In this document: piece by piece, positions 17,282 to 26,510 of the stretch
Layout of the letters: each line of letters begins with the position of its first letter
Numbering within the stretch: position 1 is the first letter of the stretch
NCBI GenBank assembly: GCA_016722295.1
Contig: JADKGL010000029.1
Span: 248,001-312,000 of the forward strand
Source: Saprospiraceae bacterium
GTDB lineage: Bacteria > Bacteroidota > Bacteroidia > Chitinophagales > Saprospiraceae
DNA length: 64,000 nucleotides
Reading direction: 5' to 3'
Made by a program: the position numbers and the translations under genes
Notes under the pieces: generated by a model
The model's database searches: none
Told to the model about the DNA's origin: nothing
The model's input: the letters and a program-made list of their open reading frames with translations, nothing else

Positions 17282-18244
17282 ATTCTTTTATTCTTTATAA
17301 ATACTCTTGCATAAATATTTTTACCATCAATTAATGGTCTCGCATCTCTATCCCCAATAAATGGAATGCCTACAATTTCTTCATCGTAACCTGCCGAAGA
17401 AGACATTCCAAGAATTTCAAACTGTTCAGGATTGAACTTGTCTAAAAAAGTTATTGGAACACCCATTACATTTTTATAGTCTATTGGGATATTTTCAGCT
17501 CTGTCAATATTAATGGCATCATAGTTATCGTATTTTGGATATTCATCTTTATAAACTTTGTATGACTTATATAAAATCATATCATCGTGCCTTTTTGCAA
17601 TATCAAGATTGGTGTACCAATAAGAACGTGCTGCTTCAAATAGAGAACCGTCAGGTTTTTTGAAATGCCTTGCACAATTATATCCTATCCAAAGTTTATT
17701 TTCTTTGATTAGTTTGAAGACTTCTTTGTAAGACAATGAGTCTATATTTCCAATTATGAGAAACTTTTATCGTGTTCTATCAATTGTGCCAAGTATTCTC
17801 TAAATAATGAAAAAGGTGGATTGGTTACAACAATGTCAGCTTGTTTTAATAGTTCAATGCTTTCAGCACTTCTAAAATCACCATCACCTTGAAGTTGGTT
17901 AATTCCAATTTCTTCTGGGTTTGGTATTCTGTCGCCATTTTTGTCGCCTGTATATTCAAGCCAAATTGCTCTTTCACTTTGGTGTGTGCAAGAAATAAAT
18001 CTCTGTCTTGGTTTTTGTAGCAAGTAGTTATTAGTTTTTCCAGTCCTAATGCTTCAAAGTTGTATGAGAAATAATGGAAAAAATTGCTAATTCTTGGATC
18101 ATCACAATTGCAAAAAATGACTTTGTCTTTGAAATGGTGTTTGTAGTGTCGTAACTCCTTTTCAATGTCGGTCAGTTCAGTATAAAACTCATCGTTTTTA
18201 CCTGCTTTTGCTTTCTTTAAATTATTGTTTAAGGATTTCGCCAT
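17278..18244 (-). pseudogene. EcoRI-type adenine-specific methylase, two frameshifts
   Basis: When joined, the product has about 322 residues and resembles the EcoRI family of N6-adenine methylases. MAKSLNNNLKKAKAGKNDEF is the usual start, DKVIFCNCDDPRISNF follows, and VTNPPFSLFREYL carries the catalytic NPPF motif. The stretch FLIIGN..YKEVF and a C-terminal GIPFIGDRDARPLIDGK also belong to the family. The frame changes near 18015 and again near 17757, where one T added to a T-run restores FLIIGN. It is the first gene of the cassette nearest the recombinase, with the ATG only 95 bp inside the candidate attI half-site. It probably protects DNA against the DUF262-HNH nuclease behind it. Confidence 0.76.
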
Positions 18245-18338
18245 TTATCTTTTTGTCAGTTCGTTAAGTCGCAAATTTACGATTTTAATTTTTGTTATTT
18301 GTCTGTCTGTTGAGGTTAGTAGGGTCTTTCTTGGCATT

Positions 18339-18418
18339 GGGCATAACTCTTTAATTTGCGAAAGTTTTGTAGTAGTTTTTGTATTGTTTGCCGCGTAAAC
18401 ACAAAATCTAGTACAATA
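18339..18418 (-). other. Candidate attI: lone recombination half-site between the array and the recombinase
   Basis: GGGCATAAC (18339-18347) is the exact partner of the arm GTTATGCCC at 16170 and closes the rightmost cassette. No palindromic repeat follows it, unlike at all other boundaries. Instead a simple 71-bp stretch leads to the stop of the recombinase gene. TTTGCGAAAG lies 8 bp after the half-site and resembles the CTTGGCGAAG box of the repeats. A TAGATTTTG word on the minus strand (18402-18410) might be part of a promoter for the array, but this is weak. Confidence 0.5.
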
Positions 18419-19510
18419 TTAAAATATATTTTTAAGATTTAAAGCATCATAAGGACTTTTTATTTTCTCTAGATTCGCTTGGCTGACATGTGTGTATCTA
18501 AGTGTGGTTTTATAATCATTATGCCCCAGTAAATCCTGGATTAGCTTGATATCTGTGCCCATTTCATGTAGATGGGTCGCATAGCTATGTCTCAGGCTAT
18601 GAAATGTTACATCCTGTAAGATTTTTGATCCATTCTTTGCCCTTTGGAAAATCTGCTGTAAGCTTCTTGTACTGTATGGGCTATCCTTGTATTGCCCTTC
18701 AAATAGCCATTCTTTTGGATGATAATGATCGTAATACTTTCGTAGGAGTAGTAATATACTTTCCGATAAGGGAACTGTCCTATCTTTTTTCCCCTTGGCT
18801 CCTTTGATAGTAATGACCATACGTTCTGAATGTATGTCTTTTATTCTTAAATTGACTACTTCACTAACTCGAAGTCCTGCTGAATAAGTAAGGTAAAGCA
18901 TGGATCGATGTTTTAGACTTTCTAAGTTTGAAAACAAGCGTTCTACCTGCTGCTTAGCTAATACATTGGGTAGTATAATTTTTTTCTTTGGTCTTGGGAT
19001 TTCAACAAACAGTTTATCCCTTGCCAAAACTTTCTCAAAATAAAATTTTATAGCGTTGATTCTGCTATGCAGCGTGTTTTCTGAAAGTTTTAACTCGTTC
19101 GTACAATAGAGAAAATAATTCCTCAATCGATTGGCATCTAGACTGATTATATTTTTATCCTTGATGATGTGGAGAAGTTGGGCAAATTCATTTCGATATG
19201 TATTGATCGTGTTTGGGCTATATCCTTTGAGCTGGAGAGTTTCTATGTATTTCTTCATCTCGGCTTGATTAATGGGATGAATTTGAAGCAAAGCTGCTTT
19301 TCCTAGTAATGGTTTTGGTTGAAGCCCAAATTTAGTTCGATAATTGGCATTGTCTTGAACATACCAAGCTCGTTGTGATTGACTCCATTTGACCCCAATC
19401 AATTTTTTAATCTTTTCATTAAGCTCTTTGTCGTATTCATATTTTATAAAAATGACGGATTGTCCTTTGTGTTCTCTAGCTTCGAATCGAATTTCTTTAG
19501 ATTTTTCCAT
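18419..19510 (-). CDS. Tyrosine recombinase, candidate cassette integrase
   Basis: The 363-residue protein has three parts. Residues 1-65 form a small N-terminal domain (VKWSQSQRAWYVQDN) seen in many Bacteroidota recombinases. Residues about 80-165 are a SAM-like core-binding domain. The catalytic domain follows with all expected residues: R214 (AGLRVSEV), K239/K241 (GAKGKKDR), H304 and R307 (HSLRHSYATH), H330 (LGHNDY) and Y339 (RYTHV). The C-terminal IKSPYDAL recalls the RSPLDAL segment of IntI1, but I see no IntI-specific insertion between the Lys and His motifs. Its stop lies 71 bp from the array end and it points the same way as the cassette genes. Action on the array is inferred from position. 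An unrelated XerC/D-like or phage-type integrase remains possible. Confidence 0.85.
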   Translation of the reverse strand: MEKSKEIRFEAREHKGQSVIFIKYEYDKELNEKIKKLIGVKWSQSQRAWYVQDNANYRTKFGLQPKPLLGKAALLQIHPINQAEMKKYIETLQLKGYSPNTINTYRNEFAQLLHIIKDKNIISLDANRLRNYFLYCTNELKLSENTLHSRINAIKFYFEKVLARDKLFVEIPRPKKKIILPNVLAKQQVERLFSNLESLKHRSMLYLTYSAGLRVSEVVNLRIKDIHSERMVITIKGAKGKKDRTVPLSESILLLLRKYYDHYHPKEWLFEGQYKDSPYSTRSLQQIFQRAKNGSKILQDVTFHSLRHSYATHLHEMGTDIKLIQDLLGHNDYKTTLRYTHVSQANLEKIKSPYDALNLKNIF

Positions 19511-20091
19511 AAAAAGTATTTTTTTTACTTACGTATGATTATTATTTTATATATGAATTTTCTCATTTGTTTTTACCTACATATTATTATATGGCTTCGC
19601 CGTTCATGTGTCGCAAGAGCATGATACGTTCTCACAAGCTTAAAGAAGCTGTGCGGGTTTAAACAATGATAAAATTAAAAGAAAGTCAGAATTCTCTTGT
19701 ATAAAAGTTAGATTTTATTGCAAAACTGCTCATTATGGCAATAGGATAGGGTAGACTCAGTAGAAATATCTCTGTAAGAATCCCAAAATCAGAAGTTCAA
19801 ATTAAAAATATTTTGTTTGGATGCCATGTTATTACATGCAATTTGGGGCGAGATGTGAAGTGTCAGCATGTAGTCTATGATGATTACCAATTAAATGCAT
19901 TAGTAACTAATTGTGTTTTAATATAGTGACAGTCAATGCGTTGCATTTCTAACGTTCTACATTCGAACATATAATAAATATATATAATATATAAATATAT
20001 GAAAAAATACGAAAAAACATATTATAAAATTTTGTAATATGAAAGAGATGCTATTACCTTAGCGTCTGGTTATCAAATTTACTACTACGAA
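19511..20091. other. Intergenic region between the recombinase and ftsK
   Basis: The 581 bp hold no ORF or RNA gene I can support. The last 120 bp are very AT-rich (runs of TATATA) and probably contain the ftsK promoter. A small inverted repeat GTTCTACATTCGAAC lies near 19954-19968 and has no assigned role. The sequence lacks the palindromic repeats of the array, so it is the right boundary of the accessory region. Confidence 0.5.
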
Positions 20092-22605
20092 ATGACTAAG
20101 GCAAGGAATAAATCCAAAAAGTCTTCTTTTTGGGATCAACTCATTATTACGATTCGCGATGAGCGATTGACAAAGATCTTATCAATGCTTTGTTTTACGA
20201 TGGCCATTTTTCTGTCCATATCTTTTATATCCTATTTATTTACTTGGAAAGAAGATCAAGATAAGATCATGTATCATTCTTGGAGGATATTGTTTTCTTC
20301 AAAGGTAGAAGTAGCCAATTGGCTTGGTCGCTTAGGTGCTTTTGCAGCACATGCATTATTTTATTATGGTTTTGGTTTAGCTGGATTTTTAGCAATCCCA
20401 GTTTTGGTGAATTTGGGTTTCCGACTGATGTATAGAGATGGGGCGATGCTATTTCTACGATTCACGACACATACAGCGATCATCATGTTTTTATTATCGA
20501 TGATTTTCAACTTTGTTGGACAGAATTCTTATTTTCCATGGGGTGGAACTTTTGGTTCAAAGACTTGTGATCTATTGTCAAGTTTTGTAGGAGAGATAGG
20601 ATTGGGTGTTTCTTTGATTTTTGCAGTGATATCTTTATTTGTTTGGTATTTCAATCCTAATATTCAAGCGTTTCAATTAGCCAATTTGGATGCGTCTAGC
20701 TCAAGTATTTGGACTTCTGGTTGGTGGAAGACAGGTGGTGATTCAAGTTCAGATGAAAAATCTGATATGGCGAAATCCATGTCTTTTCATACCAAGATCG
20801 AGACGATACCTGATGAAGAGCCATATATCGTGGACTTTTCAGAGTATGAAAAAAATAAACTTCGTGAAGAGCAATCAAAGCAAAGCGACAATTCAACGGT
20901 AAACGAGGAAGAAGAATTTTCAATTTTGAATTCTTCTGCAAACGCAAATTCAGATAGTTTAGAATTAGTCATCGAAGAGACTCCAGTGCAAACACCGATT
21001 GCAGCAAACCCCATCATGGAATTTCCTACGATGAGATCAAAATATGCTGATACAGCATCAGAAGATGATGAAGAGTGGAATGCTGAAGGAATGGCTCCAT
21101 ATGATCATCGAGAAGAATTATCGCGTTATGTTGCACCGCCATTGGAACTTTTAAATGATTATACAGATCATAAATTTGAAGTAGATAGAAGCGAGTTAGA
21201 AGCAAATAAAAATCAAATTGTTGCGACTTTATTGCATTATAAAATAGAGATACAAAAAATTAAAGCAACCATCGGGCCAACAGTCACATTGTATGAGATT
21301 GTACCAGCACCAGGTGTTAGAATTTCCCGAATAAAAAGCCTTGAAGATGATATCGCATTAAGTCTTTCTGCGCAAGGGATTCGTATTATAGCACCGATAC
21401 CTGGAAAGGGTACAATTGGTATCGAAGTGGCGAATAAGAACAAACAAATCGTAGCCCTGAAAGAGCTATTGCGTTCTGAAAAATTTAATGATGGCAAAAT
21501 GGAATTGCCACTCGCTTTAGGTAAGAATATTTCCAATGAAGTTGTAGTTGGTGATTTGACTAAGATGCCGCATTTGCTCATTGCAGGTGCGACAGGACAA
21601 GGAAAATCTGTAGGTATAAATGCAATCTTGATGTCGATATTGTATCGCAAACATCCATCTGAAGTAAAATTGGTATTGATCGATCCAAAGAAAGTCGAAT
21701 TGCCTATTTACACTGAGATTGAAAAGCACTTCTTAGCACGTTTGCCAAATTCTGATGAAGCAATCATTACAGATACCTCAAAAGTAATTTATACGTTGAA
21801 TTCACTTTGTATTGAGATGGATCAGAGATATGAATTATTGAAAATGGCTCGAGTAAGAAATTTATTGGAGTACAATGATAAATTTAAATCGCGAAAATTA
21901 AATCCAGAAAAAGGACATAAATTTTTACCATACATTGTATTAATTATTGATGAGTTTGCAGATCTAATCATGACTGCAGGAAAAGAAGTAGAAATGCCAA
22001 TAGGCAGATTAGCACAGTTGGCTCGTGCAGTTGGAATACATTTGATCATTGCGACACAGAGACCTTCTGTTAAAATTATCACTGGATTGATCAAAGCAAA
22101 TTTTCCTGGTAGAATTGCATTTAAAGTTTCGTCAAATATTGACTCTAGAACCATTTTAGATTATGGTGGCGCAGAGCGATTGATCGGTAGAGGAGATATG
22201 CTATACAATGTGGGATCTGATATGGTGAGATTGCAATGTGCATTTGTAGATACACCGGAAGTCGAGCGAGTGATAAAATATATTGGTAGTCAACAAGGAT
22301 TTGGAGCGCCATATTATTTACCAGAATACAAAGGAGATGAAGCCGACAATGGAGGGCAAATGATCAATGCTGGAGATTTGGATGAGATGTTTGAAGAAGC
22401 CGCTAGATTGGTGGTACAAAGCCAACACGGTAGCACATCAATGATCCAACGACGATTAAAGTTAGGTTACAACCGCGCTGGAAGAATAATGGATCAAATG
22501 GAATCCGTAGGTATCGTAAGTGCAGCAGAGGGTAGTAAGCCAAGAGAAGTTTTAGTATTCAATGAAGTGGAGCTTGACTCGATTATGAGTCGCTTCAAAA
22601 AGTAG
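20092..22605 (+). CDS. ftsK: DNA translocase FtsK
   Basis: The 837-residue septal DNA pump moves the chromosome termini apart and assists dimer resolution during division. The N-terminus has about four transmembrane helices (roughly residues 30-190). An acidic, low-complexity linker follows to about 330. The motor has the Walker A GATGQGKSVG (near residue 500) and Walker B VLIIDEFADL. The C-terminal winged-helix gamma domain (QHGSTSMIQRRLKLGYNRAG) reads the polar KOPS sites. The length is normal for Bacteroidota. It is transcribed alone and followed by a strong terminator. It marks the left end of the conserved chromosome beside the cassette array. Confidence 0.96.
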   Translation: MTKARNKSKKSSFWDQLIITIRDERLTKILSMLCFTMAIFLSISFISYLFTWKEDQDKIMYHSWRILFSSKVEVANWLGRLGAFAAHALFYYGFGLAGFLAIPVLVNLGFRLMYRDGAMLFLRFTTHTAIIMFLLSMIFNFVGQNSYFPWGGTFGSKTCDLLSSFVGEIGLGVSLIFAVISLFVWYFNPNIQAFQLANLDASSSSIWTSGWWKTGGDSSSDEKSDMAKSMSFHTKIETIPDEEPYIVDFSEYEKNKLREEQSKQSDNSTVNEEEEFSILNSSANANSDSLELVIEETPVQTPIAANPIMEFPTMRSKYADTASEDDEEWNAEGMAPYDHREELSRYVAPPLELLNDYTDHKFEVDRSELEANKNQIVATLLHYKIEIQKIKATIGPTVTLYEIVPAPGVRISRIKSLEDDIALSLSAQGIRIIAPIPGKGTIGIEVANKNKQIVALKELLRSEKFNDGKMELPLALGKNISNEVVVGDLTKMPHLLIAGATGQGKSVGINAILMSILYRKHPSEVKLVLIDPKKVELPIYTEIEKHFLARLPNSDEAIITDTSKVIYTLNSLCIEMDQRYELLKMARVRNLLEYNDKFKSRKLNPEKGHKFLPYIVLIIDEFADLIMTAGKEVEMPIGRLAQLARAVGIHLIIATQRPSVKIITGLIKANFPGRIAFKVSSNIDSRTILDYGGAERLIGRGDMLYNVGSDMVRLQCAFVDTPEVERVIKYIGSQQGFGAPYYLPEYKGDEADNGGQMINAGDLDEMFEEAARLVVQSQHGSTSMIQRRLKLGYNRAGRIMDQMESVGIVSAAEGSKPREVLVFNEVELDSIMSRFKK

Positions 22606-22655
22606 ACCTAGTCTTATTTATTTTTATAGTTGACCAAACTGAGTATGATAGTAGT

Positions 22656-22688
22656 ATGTCTCGCCTGACCAGCGAGACATTTTTTTTT
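22656..22688 (+). terminator. Intrinsic terminator after ftsK
   Basis: ATGTCTCGC (22656-22664) and GCGAGACAT (22672-22680) form a perfect 9-bp stem with a 7-nt loop, followed by eight T residues. Confidence 0.92.
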
Positions 22689-22761
22689 GTAAATTCTAGC
22701 TCGATAAGTGGATTAAAGTAGCGATATTTGAACCTTGTTAAACGAATTAAAATTTTTCATT

Positions 22762-23706
22762 TTGTCTAAATTCTCACTTTCAAAAATATTAAATATAGAA
22801 CATCCGATCATCATGGCGCCAATGTTTTTAGTATCCAATGTGGCGATGACTATTGAAGCAGCCAATTGTGGTATAGCGGGCTGTGTACCAGCTTTAAATT
22901 ATCGGACGGATGAAGAATTTAGAGCTGCACTCGCTGAATTGCAAAAAATGAATAAGCCTTATGGCATAAATTTGATCGTTAATAAGTCAAATTATAAATT
23001 AGAAGAGCAACTTGCTTCATGCATTGAATACAAAGTCCCATTTATTATCACTTCATTGGGCAATCCCAAAAAGGTCATCGATTTGGCTCATAAAAATGGA
23101 ATGAAAGTATTTTGCGATGTTTCAGATATGGAATATGCAGCAAAAGCTGCCAGTCTGAATCCAGATGCTTTGATCGCGGTGACTAATGAAGCGGGAGGGC
23201 ACTGTGGACAATTAACTCCTGAAGAATTTATTCCACAGCTTTGTCGAACCTTTCCGAATGTACCAATTATTTCAGCAGGAGGTGTGAGTCGAAAAGCCCA
23301 TGTTGATAAAATGTTGAATTTAGGCTCATGCGGCGTTTCTGTAGGAAGTATTTTTATTGCATCTGATGAATCTCCAGTTTCGATAGATTATAAAAATGCT
23401 TGTGTGAACTATGGTGCAAAAGATATAGTATTGACCACTCGATTGAGTGGTGTGCCTTGTACAGTGATCAATACAGATTATGTAAAAAGCATTGGTGTGA
23501 AAGAAAATTTTCTTGAGCGAATTTTAAATAAAAATAAGTTTATAAAAAAATGGGCTAAAATGATCATCTATGCTAGAGGAATGAATAAACTAAAGAAAGC
23601 TGCGTTTAGTGCTACATACCAAAATGTATGGGCAGCAGGAAAGACAATTGAAGATGTAAAAGAGATTTTACCAGTGAAAAAAATTGTAGAAAAATTAGTG
23701 AGTTAA
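22762..23706 (+). CDS. Nitronate monooxygenase-family FMN enzyme
   Basis: The protein of about 314 residues has a TIM-barrel of the 2-nitropropane dioxygenase/nitronate monooxygenase family, which oxidises nitronates with FMN. IMAPMFLVSN near the N-terminus, NEAGGHCGQ (the phosphate-binding AGGHxG motif with the catalytic-type His) and ISAGGVSRKAHV are diagnostic. Related folds include the FabK enoyl reductases, so the exact substrate is uncertain. No ATG is available near the expected N-terminus. TTG codons at 22735 and 22762 are in frame, and I prefer 22762 by comparison with the usual start of the family. It follows the ftsK terminator and appears monocistronic. Confidence 0.82.
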   Translation: MSKFSLSKILNIEHPIIMAPMFLVSNVAMTIEAANCGIAGCVPALNYRTDEEFRAALAELQKMNKPYGINLIVNKSNYKLEEQLASCIEYKVPFIITSLGNPKKVIDLAHKNGMKVFCDVSDMEYAAKAASLNPDALIAVTNEAGGHCGQLTPEEFIPQLCRTFPNVPIISAGGVSRKAHVDKMLNLGSCGVSVGSIFIASDESPVSIDYKNACVNYGAKDIVLTTRLSGVPCTVINTDYVKSIGVKENFLERILNKNKFIKKWAKMIIYARGMNKLKKAAFSATYQNVWAAGKTIEDVKEILPVKKIVEKLVS

Positions 23707-23798
23707 TAAGGCTATCTAATAAGTATATTTTATTTCATTTTAAATACCTCAAAAATATTGAAGTCTATAGAAATGTATTAATAATCGAACAAGAATTA

Positions 23799-24158
23799 CT
23801 ATTCCGCTTTATCATTAATTTTTTTGAATAATTCATCCAATTTATAAACCTCATCCAACGTATCATCTAAATACATTTTAAATTCAGGCATGACACGCAT
23901 TTGTTTTTTTAATTTTTGATAGAGTGATTGTTTTAGTCTAAAATATTGTTCTTCTAGCTCTAAGATTGGAGCTTGTTTGTTTTCGGTATTGAATATGCTT
24001 AAATAGATTTTGGCTTGTTGAAGATCTGGACTCATTTTCACACCAGTCACAGTGACTAAAATGGAACTTCCATAAATATATCTCCCTTCTTCAGCTAGCA
24101 CAAGGCTGAAAGTTCTTCTTATTAGTTCACCTATTTGTTTTTGTCGAATGGATTCCAT
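23799..24158 (-). CDS. rbfA: Ribosome-binding factor A
   Basis: The 119-residue single KH-like domain protein matures the 5' end of 16S rRNA in the 30S subunit. The start MESIRQKQIGELIRRTFSLV and the segment ILVTVTGVKMSPDLQQAKIY followed by LKKQMRVMPEFKMYLDDTLD are characteristic. The length is typical. It is divergent from recG, with about 147 bp between them that must hold both promoters. No partner such as infB or truB is adjacent. Confidence 0.93.
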   Translation of the reverse strand: MESIRQKQIGELIRRTFSLVLAEEGRYIYGSSILVTVTGVKMSPDLQQAKIYLSIFNTENKQAPILELEEQYFRLKQSLYQKLKKQMRVMPEFKMYLDDTLDEVYKLDELFKKINDKAE

Positions 24159-24305
24159 AAAGGATAAACTTCTATTTGCGCCAATTTGTTCTATTGTAAT
24201 AATGAAACTTACAAGTTGCTTGATTGCAAAAATAGATCCAAAATTGGGTTCTAGTTTATGATTTTTAGGTTTTAATTTTTGTATTTATTGTAATTTGCAG
24301 CCAGA

Positions 24306-26420
24306 ATGTCACAAAGAATACATTTAGATTTACCAATAGAATATCTTAAGGGAGTTGGTCCAATAAAAGGAAGTTTATTGAGGAAACAGCTATCTATTGA
24401 CAAATTAAGTGATTTGATTCAATATTTTCCTTTTCGATATGTCGATAAGACAGAATATGTAGCAATACGCGACATCAATATTCATGCAGATGCAGTACAG
24501 ATCAAAGCAAAGTTAATTTCCTTTCAAGAAGATGGACAAGGGAAAGCAAAGCGATTGATTGCGCAGGTAGAGGATCATTCGGGTAGACTTGAGTTGATTT
24601 GGTTTCAAGGGATTTCATGGATTTTACCCAATCTTCATAAAGGACAAGAATATGTAATCTTTGGCAAAATTAATTTTATAAAATCAAAACCAAGTATTGC
24701 ACATCCAGAGATGGAACTCATCAAGGATAGCCAAAATCCAGCTTCACAACTAGGTTATCAAGCGGTGTATTCTACTACAGAAACTCTGACAAATAAAGGA
24801 TTGGGATCAAGAGGAATTGCCAATATTATGCAGATCTTGTTTCAACATTTGCATCATACGGAAGTGAGTGAAAATCTGCCAGATTATATCATTCAGAAAT
24901 TTCAATTAATTAGTCGGTATGATTCACTTAAAAAAATTCATTTACCAAAAGAGCAAGCAGACATTATTCATGCTACCAATCGATTGAAATTTGAAGAATT
25001 GTTTTTTATACAAATGAGAATGCTGTTTGCAAAAATGCAACGACAAAAGCAAAGTAAAGGATACCAGTTTTTTCAATTGGGGTATTATTTCAATCAGTTT
25101 TACGAGCATTTTCTGCCTTTTCCACTCACTAAAGCACAACAGCGAGTCATTAAAGAAATTCATGCGGATATGTATTCCGGATATCAAATGAATCGATTGC
25201 TTCAAGGTGATGTAGGTAGTGGGAAGACGATTGTCAGTTTTTTAGTGATGCTGATTGCTATTGGCAATTCGTATCAAGCTTGTATCATGGCGCCAACAGA
25301 AGTATTGGCGACACAGCATTATCAGACGATTTCTGCATATTGTGGCAACATTGGTTTAAAAGCATGTTTATTGACCTCACAAGTGAAAGGAAAGGATAGA
25401 GTTGCCATTTTAGAAGGTCTTGGAGATGGATCGATTCATATAGCGATAGGTACTCATGCACTGATAGAAGATCCAATAGTGTTTGATAATTTAGGCTTAT
25501 GTGTCGTAGATGAGCAACACAGATTTGGAGTAGAGCAAAGAGCTAAGTTATGGAAGAAGGCAAAGAACAAAACACCGCATGTATTGGTCATGACTGCCAC
25601 ACCGATTCCACGAACATTAGCAATGACCATTTATGGAGATCTTGATGTCTCCATCATAGACGAATTACCACCAAATCGAAGAGATATAAAAACAATGCAT
25701 TTGACAGATTTTCATAGAATGCAGTTGTACAATTTTATGAAGGAACAGATTGCACTCGGTCGTCAGATTTATATGGTTTTTCCTTTAATCGAAGAATCAG
25801 AAAAAATGGATATTGAAAATCTGAATATAGGGTATGAAAAACTTCTCACTTTTTTTCCTTTGCCTGAATACAGAATTTCGATAGTGCATGGCAAAATGAA
25901 GTCTGCATCCAAGGCATCCGAAATGGATCTCTTTGTTAAAGGTAGTTCACACATTATGGTAGCGACCACTGTGATAGAAGTAGGTGTCAATGTGCCCAAC
26001 GCCAGTGTCATGGTGATAGAGAATTCTGAACGATTTGGACTTTCGCAATTGCATCAGTTGAGAGGAAGAGTAGGGCGAGGTGCGGAGCAATCCTATTGTA
26101 TTTTGATGACAGGAAATAGAGTCAGTCTAGATGCTCAGAAAAAAATCGAAACGATGGTCAGCACCAACGATGGTTTTAAAATCGCGGAAGCAGATCTTGA
26201 GATGAGAGGACCAGGCGATCTGGAGGGCACCAAACAAAGTGGTTTATTGGAGTTGAAAATGGCAGATATCAAAGAGGACAATCGGATTTTGACAGTAGCA
26301 CGTAATCTGGCAGAAGCTATTTTAGCCAAAGATCCCAACTTGGAGCATCCTTCCAATAAGTTGCTGAATCAGGCATTGGTACAGGATCCACTAGCTCAGT
26401 TTTTAGCAAAAATTGGATAA
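24306..26420 (+). CDS. recG: ATP-dependent DNA helicase RecG
   Basis: The 704-residue branched-DNA helicase reverses stalled replication forks and processes Holliday junctions. The N-terminal OB/wedge domain (about residues 1-230) binds the fork. The helicase core shows LLQGDVGSGKTIVSFLV (motif I), VVDEQHRFGVEQR (motif II, DEQH), MTATPIPRTLAMT (motif III), VGVNVPNASVMVIENSERFG and QLRGRVGRG (motif VI). The length is close to normal. It is followed by an AT-rich gap with the promoter of the ankyrin gene. Confidence 0.96.
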   Translation: MSQRIHLDLPIEYLKGVGPIKGSLLRKQLSIDKLSDLIQYFPFRYVDKTEYVAIRDINIHADAVQIKAKLISFQEDGQGKAKRLIAQVEDHSGRLELIWFQGISWILPNLHKGQEYVIFGKINFIKSKPSIAHPEMELIKDSQNPASQLGYQAVYSTTETLTNKGLGSRGIANIMQILFQHLHHTEVSENLPDYIIQKFQLISRYDSLKKIHLPKEQADIIHATNRLKFEELFFIQMRMLFAKMQRQKQSKGYQFFQLGYYFNQFYEHFLPFPLTKAQQRVIKEIHADMYSGYQMNRLLQGDVGSGKTIVSFLVMLIAIGNSYQACIMAPTEVLATQHYQTISAYCGNIGLKACLLTSQVKGKDRVAILEGLGDGSIHIAIGTHALIEDPIVFDNLGLCVVDEQHRFGVEQRAKLWKKAKNKTPHVLVMTATPIPRTLAMTIYGDLDVSIIDELPPNRRDIKTMHLTDFHRMQLYNFMKEQIALGRQIYMVFPLIEESEKMDIENLNIGYEKLLTFFPLPEYRISIVHGKMKSASKASEMDLFVKGSSHIMVATTVIEVGVNVPNASVMVIENSERFGLSQLHQLRGRVGRGAEQSYCILMTGNRVSLDAQKKIETMVSTNDGFKIAEADLEMRGPGDLEGTKQSGLLELKMADIKEDNRILTVARNLAEAILAKDPNLEHPSNKLLNQALVQDPLAQFLAKIG

Positions 26421-26449
26421 ACTGAAATATTTTTTTTTAAAAAGCAGCA

Positions 26450-26478
26450 TTTGGTATACTTATAGTGTCTTATCTTTG
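26450..26478 (+). promoter_or_regulatory. Bacteroidota-type promoter of the ankyrin gene
   Basis: TTTG (26450-26453), a 17-bp spacer and TATCTTTG (26471-26478) match the TTTG/TAnnTTTG consensus of the Bacteroidota primary sigma factor, 33 bp upstream of the start codon. Confidence 0.65.
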
Positions 26479-26510
26479 AAAGACATTGTTTAAATAAATT
26501 TTAAATTATT

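Noticed and set aside
19954..19968. LexA-type operator upstream of ftsK
   Set aside because: GTTC-N7-GAAC is in the wrong order and spacing for known LexA boxes (GAAC-N4-GTTC), and no SOS gene is adjacent.
18419..20091. Prophage or conjugative element attached to the tyrosine recombinase
   Set aside because: No phage structural, relaxase or transfer genes are present, and no tRNA att duplication was found near the recombinase.
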